NCBI GenBank assembly: GCA_002377645.1
Contig: DFQF01000077.1
Location: forward strand, 33,698-53,083
Reading direction: 5' to 3'
Origin: Nitrospinaceae bacterium UBA3496
GTDB lineage: Bacteria; UBA8248
DNA length: 19,386 nt
Shown here one piece after another: positions 8,909 through 16,626 of this stretch. The notes beneath the pieces are model-generated. The model was not told where the DNA came from. It ran no database searches and saw nothing but the letters and a program-made list of their open reading frames with translations. Position numbers and translations under genes: made by a program. The first letter of the stretch is position 1, and each line of letters starts with the position of its first letter.

Positions 8909-10164
8909 TAATCAATCCTTTCAATTTTCGCACCCAAGCTTCTCAGTCCTACTTCCAAAGCTTCATATCCTCTATCTAAGTGAAAAACTGAATCTATAAC
9001 TGTCTCACCCTTTGCAGCAAGTCCTGCCAGAACCAAAGAAGCACTAGCCCTTAAGTCAGTAGCATTAACAGGAGCACCATTCAAGTTACTTACGCCTAAT
9101 ATTTTAGCATTCTTACCAGAAAGAACAATCTTTGCTCCCATTCGATTTAATTCTGGAACATGCATGAATCTATTTTCAAAAATTGTTTCAGTAATTTTTG
9201 ATTTGCCGTTTGCAATGCACATCAAAGACATAAACTGTGCCTGCAAATCTGTAGGGAACCCGGGGAAAGGACTTGTCTCAACATCCAGTGAAGTTAAGAC
9301 ATCTTTACTCTTTATTTGAATCCAGTCATTACCAGACTCAATCTCGGCACCTACCAAAGAAAGACTATGAATTACAGCAGATAAATCATTGGGGGAACAT
9401 CTACAAATTTTAATATTTCCTTTTGTAATCATACCTGCAATCATCAATGTCCCAACTTCAACTCTATCGGGTGGCACATCAACTTCAAAACCACTTAAAG
9501 AATTTACCCCTTCTATCATCATTTTTCTCTTATTAGGGAAAACCTTAATTTGAGCACCCATTTTATTTAACAAATTTGACAAAAAAATAACTTCAGGCTC
9601 TATAGAAATATTTTTTAACACTGTTGTTCCTTTAGCCAAAACAGATGCCATCATTAGATTAGTCGTACCAGTAACAGTAACCATTTCAAAATCGAAGCAT
9701 ACTCCATGTAAACGTTTCGCTCTTGCGTGTATAACACCATTCTCTAAATTTATTTTTGCTCCCATAGCAACTAAACCTTTTAGGTGTTGATCAATAGGCC
9801 TAGCACCTATCGCACATCCCCCAGGAAGCGGAATAGAGGCATGACCTAATCTAGTCAAAAGAGGTCCCAAAATTAAAATCGAAGCCCTCATTTTACTTGC
9901 CAACTCATAAGGTGCTATCTCAGAACGAATTTTTGAAGGATCTAAGCAAAAAGAATTTTTAGACTTAGCCTCATGTGTAACGCCAAAAACTTGCAAAAGT
10001 TCTAACGCAATTTGAATGTCAGTAAGATCTGGTACTCTTTCCAATTTACATTTTTTTTCGGCCATCAAAGAAAGAAACAGTAAAGGTAAAGCCGCATTTT
10101 TAGAACCACTGGCAGCAATCTCTCCACTTAAAGATCTTCCTCCAGTAATAAGAAATTTTTCCAT
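8908..10164 (-). CDS. murA: UDP-N-acetylglucosamine 1-carboxyvinyltransferase MurA
   Basis: First committed step of peptidoglycan synthesis in the cytoplasm: transfers enolpyruvyl from PEP to UDP-GlcNAc. 418 aa, the normal length. K22 (GSKNAALPLL) and catalytic Cys117 in PLPGGCAIGARPIDQHL are present. Because this is the Cys form rather than the Asp form, the enzyme is expected to be fosfomycin-sensitive. FPTDLQAQFM and a C-terminal FHLDRGYE complete the family pattern. The ATG start lies 2 bp after the prmC stop, and the stop overlaps hisG by one base, so it is probably translated in line with both. A cell-wall gene leading into the his genes is a known arrangement in several bacterial groups. 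Confidence 0.97.
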   Translation of the reverse strand: MEKFLITGGRSLSGEIAASGSKNAALPLLFLSLMAEKKCKLERVPDLTDIQIALELLQVFGVTHEAKSKNSFCLDPSKIRSEIAPYELASKMRASILILGPLLTRLGHASIPLPGGCAIGARPIDQHLKGLVAMGAKINLENGVIHARAKRLHGVCFDFEMVTVTGTTNLMMASVLAKGTTVLKNISIEPEVIFLSNLLNKMGAQIKVFPNKRKMMIEGVNSLSGFEVDVPPDRVEVGTLMIAGMITKGNIKICRCSPNDLSAVIHSLSLVGAEIESGNDWIQIKSKDVLTSLDVETSPFPGFPTDLQAQFMSLMCIANGKSKITETIFENRFMHVPELNRMGAKIVLSGKNAKILGVSNLNGAPVNATDLRASASLVLAGLAAKGETVIDSVFHLDRGYEALEVGLRSLGAKIERID

Positions 10165-10166
10165 TT

Positions 10167-11045
10167 TTAGTTTTTTTTAACCTCAACAACTCTTTTTAAT
10201 CCAGCTAGATCTTTATGAATTACAGGGGTTGAATATTTGCCAGAACTGTTAATTTCTCTAATACAAATTTCCGCTTGTTTATGATCAATTTCTAATAGCA
10301 AAACACCTTCAGAAAAAAGATATGACGGGGCCTTACTAATAATTTCAGACAGATAAAACATACCATTTTTTCCTCCATCGAGAGCCATGCTAGGGCCATA
10401 ATTTGCTACCTCAGAATCTAGATTGGCAATTTCACAAGTAGGAATATATGGCGGATTAGAAACTATTAAATTAAAAATATTTTTTTCTAGAATACCAGAC
10501 ATCATAAAAGTTTGGAGAACAGAATAATTTTCCAGCGAAAAACTTGACGCATTTTGCATAGAACAAACTGTGGCTTTTTTGCTAAGATCAGATGCAAAAA
10601 CTCTAGAGTTTTTTAATTCTTTAGCTATTGAAACTCCAATTGCACCACTACCAGAACCTATATCTAAAATAACGGGAAACTCGATTCTATCTAAATTTTT
10701 TATAGAGAGTTCGACAAGCAATTCTGTTTCTGGTCTGGGGATAAAAATATTCTTATCAACAGCAAAATTGATAGACCAGAATTCCTTTTCCCCTAAAATA
10801 TAAGCCATTGGTTCATGTTTTTCTCTTCTTCCTACAAGATCTTCTATAGAAGCTATCTCTACAAATGAGATTATCCTTTCTGGAAATGCATAAATACTAG
10901 AACGTGGAATTCCTAAAACAAAAGAAATAATTAACTCGGCATCTAATGAAGGACTGTCTAAACCAGCAATCTGAAATCTTTCTTTAAGAGAAGATAATTC
11001 ATAACCTAACATCAGCGGACTAAATTTTTTTTTGTAAGAATTCAA
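10167..11045 (-). CDS. prmC: Peptide chain release factor N5-glutamine methyltransferase PrmC (HemK)
   Basis: SAM-dependent enzyme that methylates the glutamine of the GGQ motif in release factors RF1 and RF2. 292 aa. Residues 1-85 form the helical substrate-recognition domain. FIPRPETE lies at 101-108, the SAM-binding DIGSGSGAIG at 128-137, and the catalytic NPPY at 197-200 (LIVSNPPYIP). It directly follows its substrate gene prfA (19-bp gap) and ends 2 bp before murA. The start is uncertain: TTG at 11043-11045 gives a usual N-terminus but has a poor Shine-Dalgarno, and an ATG at codon 12 has none either; a stop two codons upstream limits extension. Confidence 0.95.
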   Translation of the reverse strand: MNSYKKKFSPLMLGYELSSLKERFQIAGLDSPSLDAELIISFVLGIPRSSIYAFPERIISFVEIASIEDLVGRREKHEPMAYILGEKEFWSINFAVDKNIFIPRPETELLVELSIKNLDRIEFPVILDIGSGSGAIGVSIAKELKNSRVFASDLSKKATVCSMQNASSFSLENYSVLQTFMMSGILEKNIFNLIVSNPPYIPTCEIANLDSEVANYGPSMALDGGKNGMFYLSEIISKAPSYLFSEGVLLLEIDHKQAEICIREINSSGKYSTPVIHKDLAGLKRVVEVKKN

Positions 11046-11064
11046 TATTCACACTTTATAATGT

Positions 11065-12141
11065 TCAAACATTATTTTCTTCAAAATCTGAAAGGCGTTC
11101 GGCTTCATAACTAGAAAGAATACTATCTACCATTTCATCTATTTGACCTTCAATAAAACTCATGACTCCGTGCTTCGTCTGTCCTATACGATGATCTGTT
11201 ACTCTATCTTGCGGAAAATTATAAGTCCTAATTCTCTCACTTCTATCACCTGAACCAACTTGGCTTTTCCTTTGCGATGATCTTTCCGCATTCTGTTTTT
11301 GTGTCTCCAAATCAAGCAGATGTGCAGATAAAATTTTTAACGCTTTTGCCCGATTCTTATGCTGACTCTTTTCATCCTGACAGGTTACGACTAAACCAGT
11401 TTCTATATGAGTTATCCGAACTGCAGAATCAGTTGTATTCACGCTCTGACCACCAGGTCCAGAAGACCTGTATACGTCTACCCTTATATCCTTATCTTGT
11501 ATATTTAATGTTACTTCATCAGCTTCAGGAAGAACAGCAACTGTAGCTGCAGAAGTGTGAATCCTTCCAGAAGTTTCGGTAACTGGTACACGCTGTACTC
11601 TATGAGTCCCACTTTCAAAACGTAGACGGCTATACACTCCATTGCCCTTTATTAAGATAACCCCTTCTTTTATACCACCAAGATTATTTTCACTTCTAGA
11701 AAGTTCTTCAATAGACCACTTCTTCAACTCTGCGTATCTTATATACATTCGATATAAATCTCCCGCAAAAAGAGCAGCTTCCAATCCCCCTGTACCAGCT
11801 CTTACTTCCAAAATTACATTTTTCTCATCATTTGGATCTTTTGGTAATAATAATTTCTTCAAAACTAATTCAATCTTTTCAATCTTAGAATTCACTTCTA
11901 AAATTTCTTCATTGGCAAGCTCTTGAATTTCCAAGTCCCCCTCATTTAGCAAAGTTTCAGCTTCTTCTTTTTTATTTCTTAATTTTTCCCAATCATGAAA
12001 AGTTCTCACTATTTCAGATAATTCTTTGTGTTCTCTAGCGATCTTTTCAAAATTATTCCTATCTCGAGAAACATTTGGATCCACAAGCTGTTTTTCAAGA
12101 TCATTAAATCTTTCGACAATCTTTTCAAATTTTTCAAACAT
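11065..12141 (-). CDS. prfA: Peptide chain release factor 1
   Basis: RF1 recognises UAA and UAG in the ribosomal A site and triggers peptide release. 358 aa, the normal length. The stop-codon tripeptide is PVT at 186-188 (HRVQRVPVTETSGRIHTS), the PxT class of RF1 rather than the SPF of RF2. The catalytic GGQ is at 230-232 (RSSGPGGQSVNTTDSAVRITH). The N-terminal 100 residues are helical and charged, as expected for domain 1. The start is ATG, about ten bases after GGAG. It sits between rpmE (118 bp) and prmC (19 bp), whose product modifies this GGQ. TAG is used as a stop in this window (hisA), consistent with an active RF1. Confidence 0.98.
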   Translation of the reverse strand: MFEKFEKIVERFNDLEKQLVDPNVSRDRNNFEKIAREHKELSEIVRTFHDWEKLRNKKEEAETLLNEGDLEIQELANEEILEVNSKIEKIELVLKKLLLPKDPNDEKNVILEVRAGTGGLEAALFAGDLYRMYIRYAELKKWSIEELSRSENNLGGIKEGVILIKGNGVYSRLRFESGTHRVQRVPVTETSGRIHTSAATVAVLPEADEVTLNIQDKDIRVDVYRSSGPGGQSVNTTDSAVRITHIETGLVVTCQDEKSQHKNRAKALKILSAHLLDLETQKQNAERSSQRKSQVGSGDRSERIRTYNFPQDRVTDHRIGQTKHGVMSFIEGQIDEMVDSILSSYEAERLSDFEENNV

Positions 12142-12259
12142 TTTTACTGAGCTCCAAAATAATCAGGAACCTGAAAGGAATTTAAATCAAAAAAATAATG
12201 GACAAACGAATTGTTGTGAAAAAATAATAGATTGCATGAATTAAATTTCAAACAGAAGG

Positions 12260-12640
12260 TTATTTTGTACTTGAAACGTCTTCTTCAGATTTATTTTCTT
12301 GGACTGTATCTTGCTGACTACTCAAATTCTTTTTTTCTATCTGTTTCGCTTCTCTTTCTTTTTCTTTTTTTGCTTCTTCCATTCGCTTACCAGCAGCAGT
12401 CTCTTGTCTTCTTTTTCTCTTTGAAACTCTTGTACTCTTTCCTTCAAATTTTTTAATAAACTTCTCAACTCTTCCCTCAGAGTCTACTATTCTTGCCTGT
12501 TTCCCTGTAAAAAAAGGATGACATTCTGAACAGACCTCTACCCTTATTTCCGAAATAGTGGAAGATGTAACAAACTCAACACCGCATCCACTACAAGAAA
12601 CCTTAGTTTCAAAAACCTCAGGATGAATATCTGTCTTCAA
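12260..12640 (-). CDS. rpmE: Ribosomal protein bL31 (zinc-binding type) with long charged C-terminal tail
   Basis: Large-subunit protein bL31, which helps bridge the two ribosomal subunits. The N-terminal 70 residues are a normal bL31: KTDIHPEVF, zinc cysteines C16, C19, C37 and C40 (CSGC ... [12 protein letters not shown]) and DSEGRVEKF. This is the C+ form. The protein is 126 aa against the usual 66-80; residues about 72-126 are Lys/Arg/Glu-rich with EKKNLSSQQ and a final acidic-Ser segment, low complexity and probably disordered. The start is TTG, nine bases after GAGG, and matches the bL31 N-terminus exactly. It lies between rho (89 bp) and prfA (118 bp) and has a possible promoter of its own. 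Confidence 0.95.
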   Translation of the reverse strand: MKTDIHPEVFETKVSCSGCGVEFVTSSTISEIRVEVCSECHPFFTGKQARIVDSEGRVEKFIKKFEGKSTRVSKRKRRQETAAGKRMEEAKKEKEREAKQIEKKNLSSQQDTVQENKSEEDVSSTK

Positions 12641-12674
12641 GTTTTACTACCTCAAAAAAAATTAAAGAAAATGC

Positions 12675-12704
12675 TTTATAACGAATATGCACACAATTTG
12701 TCTA
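12675..12704 (-). promoter_or_regulatory. Candidate sigma-70 promoter for rpmE
   Basis: Minus strand: TAGACA (12704-12699), 18-base spacer, TATAAA (12680-12675); each box is one mismatch from consensus. It lies in the rho-rpmE gap about 35 bp before the rpmE start. Motif-based only, in AT-rich DNA. Confidence 0.35.
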
Positions 12705-12729
12705 GCAAATTATTAGTAAAAATCAAAAT

Positions 12730-14031
12730 TTAATTATTCATAGATGTAAGAAAATCTTCATTAGTTTTGGTCTCTTGCATCTTTTCAAGAAGCAACTCCA
12801 TTGAATCAATAACACCAAGTGGTTGTAAAACTTTTCGTAAAACCCAGACGCGACTAAGTTCAGACTGATTCAACAACAACTCTTCTTTTCTAGTACCTGA
12901 TTTATTAATATCAACTGCAGGAAACACTCTCTTATCGGAAAGTTTTCTGTCTAAATGAATCTCCATATTTCCAGTACCCTTAAATTCTTCAAAGATCACA
13001 TCGTCCATTCTGCTTCCTGTTTCAACTAAAGCAGTTGCAAGAATTGTAAGACTTCCACCTTCCTCTAAATTTCTTGCAGCTCCAAAGAAACGTTTTGGTC
13101 TTTGTAGCGCATTTGAATCGACACCACCTGAAAGCACCTTGCCACTTGGAGAAATAATTGTATTATGCGCTCTTGCAAGTCTTGTTATTGAGTCAAGTAG
13201 AATCACAACATCTTTCTTATGCTCGACAAGTCGTTTTGCTTTTTCAATAACCATATCAGCAACCTGCACATGACGCGAAGCTGGCTCATCGAAAGTTGAA
13301 CTAATAACTTCACCTCTGACAGATCTTTCCATATCAGTTACTTCCTCAGGCCTTTCATCAATCAGCAAAACCATCAGATGAACATCGGGATAATTGTCTG
13401 CTATACTTTTTGCTATTGATTGCAACATCATAGTTTTACCAGTTCTAGGAGCAGCAACAATCAAACCACGTTGTCCAAAACCTATTGGAGTCATAAGATC
13501 CATAATCCGAGAGTTAATAGACCCTCCAGGCACTTCAAGAACTGCCCTTCTATCCGGATATAATGGGGTTAAATTGTCAAATAAAATCTTCTGGGTTGCG
13601 GATTCTGAGGATTCAAAATTCACCTTTTCTACTCTGAGAAGAGCAAAATATCGTTCTCCTTCTTTTGGCTGACGAATCTCTCCAGTTATCGAGTCTCCTG
13701 TCCTAAGATCAAAACGACGTATTTGACTAGGAGAAACATAAATATCATCAGGTCCTGGGAGATAGTTATATGATGGAGACCGTAGGAATCCAAATCCGTC
13801 AGGAAGAATTTCTAAGACTCCCTCACCTGTTATTTTTCCTCCATCCCTATTCTCTTCAGACTGGGCTTCTAGAATTTTAAATATTAAGTCCTGCTTTCTT
13901 AATCCACTTGAACCCTCAACTCCTAATTCTTTAAGAATTCCGTTCAGTTCTAAAATAGTCTTTTTCTTTAATTGTGCTAAATGGAGGACTCTCTGTTTTT
14001 TTGAGGCTGGGTCTTTTGTTACTGGTTGCAT
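12730..14031 (-). CDS. rho: Transcription termination factor Rho
   Basis: Hexameric RNA-dependent ATPase that ends transcription of untranslated RNA. 433 aa, near the E. coli size, without the long insertions seen in some phyla. The N-terminal helical Rho_N segment covers about 17-58. The RNA-binding OB fold covers about 68-135, with DGFGFLRSP. Walker A is [10 protein letters not shown] (191-200), where E. coli has IVAPPKAGKT. Walker B is [16 protein letters not shown]. The Q-loop region [16 protein letters not shown] is at about 294-309 and the R-loop [10 protein letters not shown] at about 348-357. The start is ATG with GGGAG ten bases upstream. It is preceded by the longest non-coding stretch of the window (279 bp), a leader long enough for self-regulation as known for rho elsewhere. 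rpmE follows after 89 bp. Confidence 0.98.
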   Translation of the reverse strand: MQPVTKDPASKKQRVLHLAQLKKKTILELNGILKELGVEGSSGLRKQDLIFKILEAQSEENRDGGKITGEGVLEILPDGFGFLRSPSYNYLPGPDDIYVSPSQIRRFDLRTGDSITGEIRQPKEGERYFALLRVEKVNFESSESATQKILFDNLTPLYPDRRAVLEVPGGSINSRIMDLMTPIGFGQRGLIVAAPRTGKTMMLQSIAKSIADNYPDVHLMVLLIDERPEEVTDMERSVRGEVISSTFDEPASRHVQVADMVIEKAKRLVEHKKDVVILLDSITRLARAHNTIISPSGKVLSGGVDSNALQRPKRFFGAARNLEEGGSLTILATALVETGSRMDDVIFEEFKGTGNMEIHLDRKLSDKRVFPAVDINKSGTRKEELLLNQSELSRVWVLRKVLQPLGVIDSMELLLEKMQETKTNEDFLTSMNN

Positions 14032-14153
14032 TAACTATCATCTCCCTTTTAAAAAGTAATCAAACACAAAAGTACCGTCTTATTTAAAAAAAATTATCTA
14101 GTCTGAAATTTATACAGAACTATCTCCGAAAACAGAGAAAAGAACAATTTGAT

Positions 14154-14189
14154 AAGATTCCGAAACCTTTCTAGAAAGGAAGGATTCTT
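14154..14189. repeat. Nested imperfect palindrome in the rho leader region
   Basis: The outer arms AAGATTCC and GGATTCTT pair with one mismatch. Inside them lies a perfect 14-base palindrome, CCTTTCTAGAAAGG (14166-14179). In RNA this could form a two-part hairpin with a CTAG loop. It sits about 120 bp before rho, and no clear U-run follows on either strand, so it is not a standard intrinsic terminator. It could be a protein-binding site, an RNA structure in the rho leader, or the end of the coaE transcript. Confidence 0.5.
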
Positions 14190-14279
14190 AGGAAAAAATT
14201 TAAAACAAAAAAGATAAGAAGGAAAAGGACGTAGTGGACTATTAACTTTATACGTACCCAATACCAACAATATTTTGTG

Positions 14280-14308
14280 AAGCTATCAAAATTAAAATTT
14301 GTTGTCAA
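14280..14308 (-). promoter_or_regulatory. Candidate promoter for rho
   Basis: A perfect -35 TTGACA (14308-14303) is followed 17 bases later by TAGCTT (14285-14280), a poor -10 box. It lies directly after the coaE stop and would give a leader of about 240 nt to rho. A separate TATAAT at 14315-14310 overlaps the coaE stop but has no matching -35 box. Confidence 0.35.
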
Positions 14309-14310
14309 GA

Positions 14311-14928
14311 TTATAATTTAACCATAGAAAATATTTTTTTTATAAGAATCAAAATCTGTGACTCTAGAGAATTCAAATCACCTGAATTGTCTATAACCCA
14401 ATTTGCGTAATTTATTTTTTTTGACATAGCCATTTGAGAATCCAATCTTGCTTTAATACTATCTTCTGATAGTTCATTTCTCTTCCTAATTCTTTCGTAT
14501 TGATTTTTTTCACTGCATTTAACTACAACTATAAAATCAAAATTCTTATATCCACCAGACTCAATCATTAAGGCAGCTTCTACGACAGCAATCTTAGATT
14601 TTCCTTCACTACATATCTTTTGAAGCCATTTTTTTTGTTCCTCTTGTATTTTAGGGTGCATTATATTGTTTAATTTTTCCCTTTGTTCTGTATTAGAAAA
14701 AATAATTTCACCTAATTTTCCCCTATCAAGATTTCCAGATTTATCTAAAACACTATCACTAAATTCATTTACAATTTCGGATAAAGTTTCAGAACCACTA
14801 CTCACTAAATCTCGAGAAATTTGATCAGCATCTAAAACAGGGATTCCTTTTATCCTAAGGATATCTGCAACAGTAGATTTCCCTGAGGCAATTCCACCAG
14901 TTAAACCAACTGAAATAAATTCTGTCAT
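14311..14928 (-). CDS. coaE: Dephospho-CoA kinase CoaE
   Basis: Last step of coenzyme A synthesis: phosphorylates the 3'-hydroxyl of dephospho-CoA with ATP. 205 aa, the normal length. P-loop GGIASGKST (11-19), VLDADQISRDLV (31-42), IMHP (89-92), the central VEAALMIESG (116-125; most family members have PLLFE here), the lid region with RIRKRNELSEDSIKARLDSQM, and the C-terminal WVIDNSGDL. The ATG start has no visible Shine-Dalgarno; with DUF507 only 33 bp upstream it is probably read from the same transcript. It is the last gene before the rho leader. Confidence 0.95.
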   Translation of the reverse strand: MTEFISVGLTGGIASGKSTVADILRIKGIPVLDADQISRDLVSSGSETLSEIVNEFSDSVLDKSGNLDRGKLGEIIFSNTEQREKLNNIMHPKIQEEQKKWLQKICSEGKSKIAVVEAALMIESGGYKNFDFIVVVKCSEKNQYERIRKRNELSEDSIKARLDSQMAMSKKINYANWVIDNSGDLNSLESQILILIKKIFSMVKL

Positions 14929-14961
14929 TAATGAAATTTATTTTTTTTAGAAAAAGAGATT

Positions 14962-15237
14962 TTATAAACCACGACGATTGCTTTCCTGTTCATAGTGTTT
15001 CCAATACAATATTTCCCATTCACGACTTCCCTCAAGCAAACGACTAGAATAGGAACTTAAAGTTCTTCTTACTTCCTCATCTATCTCATCATCCAACATA
15101 AGTTCATTTATAATAGAACGTTGAACATTAGAGCGGACTTCACCTTCTTCTACTATAAAATCTACATCCGAATTATCTTTAAGATCTTCTATTAAAATAT
15201 TCGTAATATGATTGATTTTGTCTCTATTTAAACGCAT
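14962..15237 (-). CDS. DUF507 family protein, second of a tandem pair
   Basis: 91 aa, charged and mostly helical, function unknown. It starts MRLNRDKINHITNILIEDL, the MRL-x-x-x-x-I-x-x-I pattern of the DUF507 family, and is clearly related to the protein encoded just upstream: both share the conserved MRL start, a central VR-x-x-(I/V) segment and (L/I)-(D/N)-EEV-(R/K) before a helical C-terminus. The ATG lies seven bases after GGAG, and the gene follows its partner by 16 bp. No signal peptide, membrane segment or cysteine is visible, so it is probably cytoplasmic. Assignment to DUF507 is from recalled family pattern, not a search. Similar size and shared operon suggest the two form a heteromer, which is inference. 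Confidence 0.82.
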   Translation of the reverse strand: MRLNRDKINHITNILIEDLKDNSDVDFIVEEGEVRSNVQRSIINELMLDDEIDEEVRRTLSSYSSRLLEGSREWEILYWKHYEQESNRRGL

Positions 15238-15253
15238 TCAAATACTCCATAAC

Positions 15254-15535
15254 TTACAAAATTAAATTTCGTTCTCTAGCAATTCTCATTTTAACCATGG
15301 AGAACATCCGACTATAGTCAACGTTACCTTCATCCATTTCATCTTGAAAATCATACAAAATTTCCTTTACTTCTTCATTCAATCGATCTTCTACAAGTAG
15401 ATCTTCTTCTATCACATTAGAAATTCTAGTCCTAACTACGTCAATTTTAAGATCCGGCGAAATGAGTTCTTTTTCCAAGAGACGCATAACAATTTTTTCA
15501 GAAATTCTATCAATCATTTCTTTTCTTAAACGCAC
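15254..15535 (-). CDS. DUF507 family protein, first of a tandem pair
   Basis: 93 aa, highly charged, helical, function unknown. It starts MRLRKEMIDRISEKIVMRLL and has a central DVVRTRISNVIEEDLLVEDRLNEEV segment, the DUF507 pattern. The start is GTG, five bases after GAGGG; an ATG at codon 7 would lose the conserved MRL start. A good sigma-70 promoter lies about 70 bp upstream, so this gene probably begins a DUF507-DUF507-coaE transcript. The pair looks like a gene duplication that has diverged well. No catalytic motif can be seen, so a structural or adaptor role is as likely as any enzyme activity. Confidence 0.82.
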   Translation of the reverse strand: MRLRKEMIDRISEKIVMRLLEKELISPDLKIDVVRTRISNVIEEDLLVEDRLNEEVKEILYDFQDEMDEGNVDYSRMFSMVKMRIARERNLIL

Positions 15536-15604
15536 GATGACCCTCTATAATAAACGAAAATTGTACTCAAATACGATTAAAGTGTAGCGCATCTTAATCA
15601 ATAC

Positions 15605-15632
15605 ATTATACCCTAGCTTCAAATTCTATCAA
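15605..15632 (-). promoter_or_regulatory. Sigma-70 promoter for the DUF507-coaE transcript
   Basis: Minus strand: TTGATA (15632-15627), 16-base spacer, TATAAT (15610-15605). The -35 box has one mismatch and the -10 box none. It lies in the 125-bp gap after the PHP gene and would give a leader of about 60 nt. It is the best-formed promoter in the window. Confidence 0.6.
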
Positions 15633-15660
15633 AATCTTTTGAATTTAATTTATAATAGGT

Positions 15661-16533
15661 TTAGTGACATCTATCAAAAAGTTCTGAAATCAAGCCTACT
15701 CTTTGCAGGTGAGTGCCTATTCTAATTCCTTTCAGTCTATCACCATGGCAATCTGAACCTCCCATTTTCAATAAAGAATATCGCTCTGCTAACCGTGAGT
15801 AATGGATACAATCAGCCTTACTTTGAGAGGGATGATCTGTTTCTATTCCTGACAAACCGGCTTCTACAAATTTCGGAATACAATCATCAGATTCTGATAA
15901 ATTAGGATGAGCCAAGGTAACCGCTCCTCCAGACTGAACAATCATTTCTATAGCTTTTTCAGACGAAATACAATCTAACTGAACATAAGCAGGACATCCT
16001 TCTCCTATATATTTACTAAAAATTTCCTCTAAGCTCTGAACTAACCCTTTTTTCAAGAGATAATAGGAAAGCTGTCCACGAGTGATACTTGCAACCTTCT
16101 CATAGGTCCTATTAAAATCATCCTTATCCACACGAACATCTAGTTCAATTAATCTATCTATCATCTCAGACATCCTAACTTTTCTAGAAACCACGTATCT
16201 TTCAACTAAGGTTCTGATTTGTTCGGAATCCGGATCAATAAAATGTCCTAAAAAATGAAAAATCTTTCCATTATAATAAGTTGAAACCTCAATCCCATGA
16301 ATAAGAAGAATATTAGACCTAACAGCTTCGTCTTTAGCATCTCTGATCCCTGCTACAGTATCATGGTCTGTAATAGACAATGCTACAATATTATTTTCTT
16401 TAGCAAACTTAATGACCTCTTTAGGTTGAAGCAGACCATCCGATGCATTTGAATGAATATGAAAATCTACTCCTAAAAAATCATCAGAATATCGGTTCAG
16501 AGATTCGAGATCACTACCAGAAAAACTTTTCAA
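15661..16533 (-). CDS. PHP-domain metal-dependent phosphoesterase (YciV/TrpH-like)
   Basis: 290 aa. The PHP metal-binding residues are in order: H25 and H27 (VDFHIHSNASDG), D32, H57 (ITDHDTVAG), E82 (GIEVSTYYNG), H96 (FLGHFID), H209 (TLAHPNL), and D261 and H263 (GGSDCHGD). The region between about 100 and 200 is the usual insertion of this subfamily. Characterised relatives (E. coli YciV/RNase AM and a Chromobacterium enzyme) act on 3',5'-nucleoside bisphosphates and on RNA 5' ends, so a role in nucleotide or RNA turnover is likely; the exact substrate cannot be read from sequence. The start is TTG, five bases after GGAG. It is separated from lipM by 93 bp and from the DUF507 promoter region by 125 bp, so it may be a single-gene unit. 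Confidence 0.88.
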   Translation of the reverse strand: MKSFSGSDLESLNRYSDDFLGVDFHIHSNASDGLLQPKEVIKFAKENNIVALSITDHDTVAGIRDAKDEAVRSNILLIHGIEVSTYYNGKIFHFLGHFIDPDSEQIRTLVERYVVSRKVRMSEMIDRLIELDVRVDKDDFNRTYEKVASITRGQLSYYLLKKGLVQSLEEIFSKYIGEGCPAYVQLDCISSEKAIEMIVQSGGAVTLAHPNLSESDDCIPKFVEAGLSGIETDHPSQSKADCIHYSRLAERYSLLKMGGSDCHGDRLKGIRIGTHLQRVGLISELFDRCH

Positions 16534-16572
16534 AAAAACTCCAAAAAAATAAATAAAATTTTCAAATTAGGC

Positions 16573-16589
16573 AGTATAAAAATTATACT
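16573..16589. repeat. Short perfect inverted repeat containing -10-like sequences, upstream of the PHP gene
   Basis: AGTATAA, a 3-base spacer, TTATACT: a perfect 7-bp inverted repeat. On the minus strand it contains TATAAT (16587-16582) and TATACT (16578-16573), either of which could serve as a -10 box for the PHP gene, but no good -35 box is seen. It could be an operator or chance. Confidence 0.35.
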
Positions 16590-16626
16590 TAAATTAAGGT
16601 AATAGCAGTAATTATGTCACCTGAAA

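Noticed and set aside
8906..8960. His leader peptide or attenuator before hisG
   Set aside because: hisG overlaps murA by one base, leaving no room for a leader, and no run of His codons is seen nearby.
12171..12182. TCAGG-AA-CCTGA inverted repeat between prfA and rpmE as a terminator
   Set aside because: The stem is only 5 bp with a 2-base loop, which cannot form as drawn, and no U-run follows.
12232..12456. Plus-strand open frame of 74 codons, hydrophobic, as if a small membrane protein
   Set aside because: The hydrophobic Leu/Phe-rich stretch is the antisense of the Lys/Glu-rich tail of bL31, so the apparent membrane segment is an artefact of complementarity.
14310..14315. TATAAT overlapping the coaE stop as a promoter
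   Set aside because: There is no acceptable -35 box 16-18 bases upstream and no TGn extension; in DNA this AT-rich it is likely to be chance.
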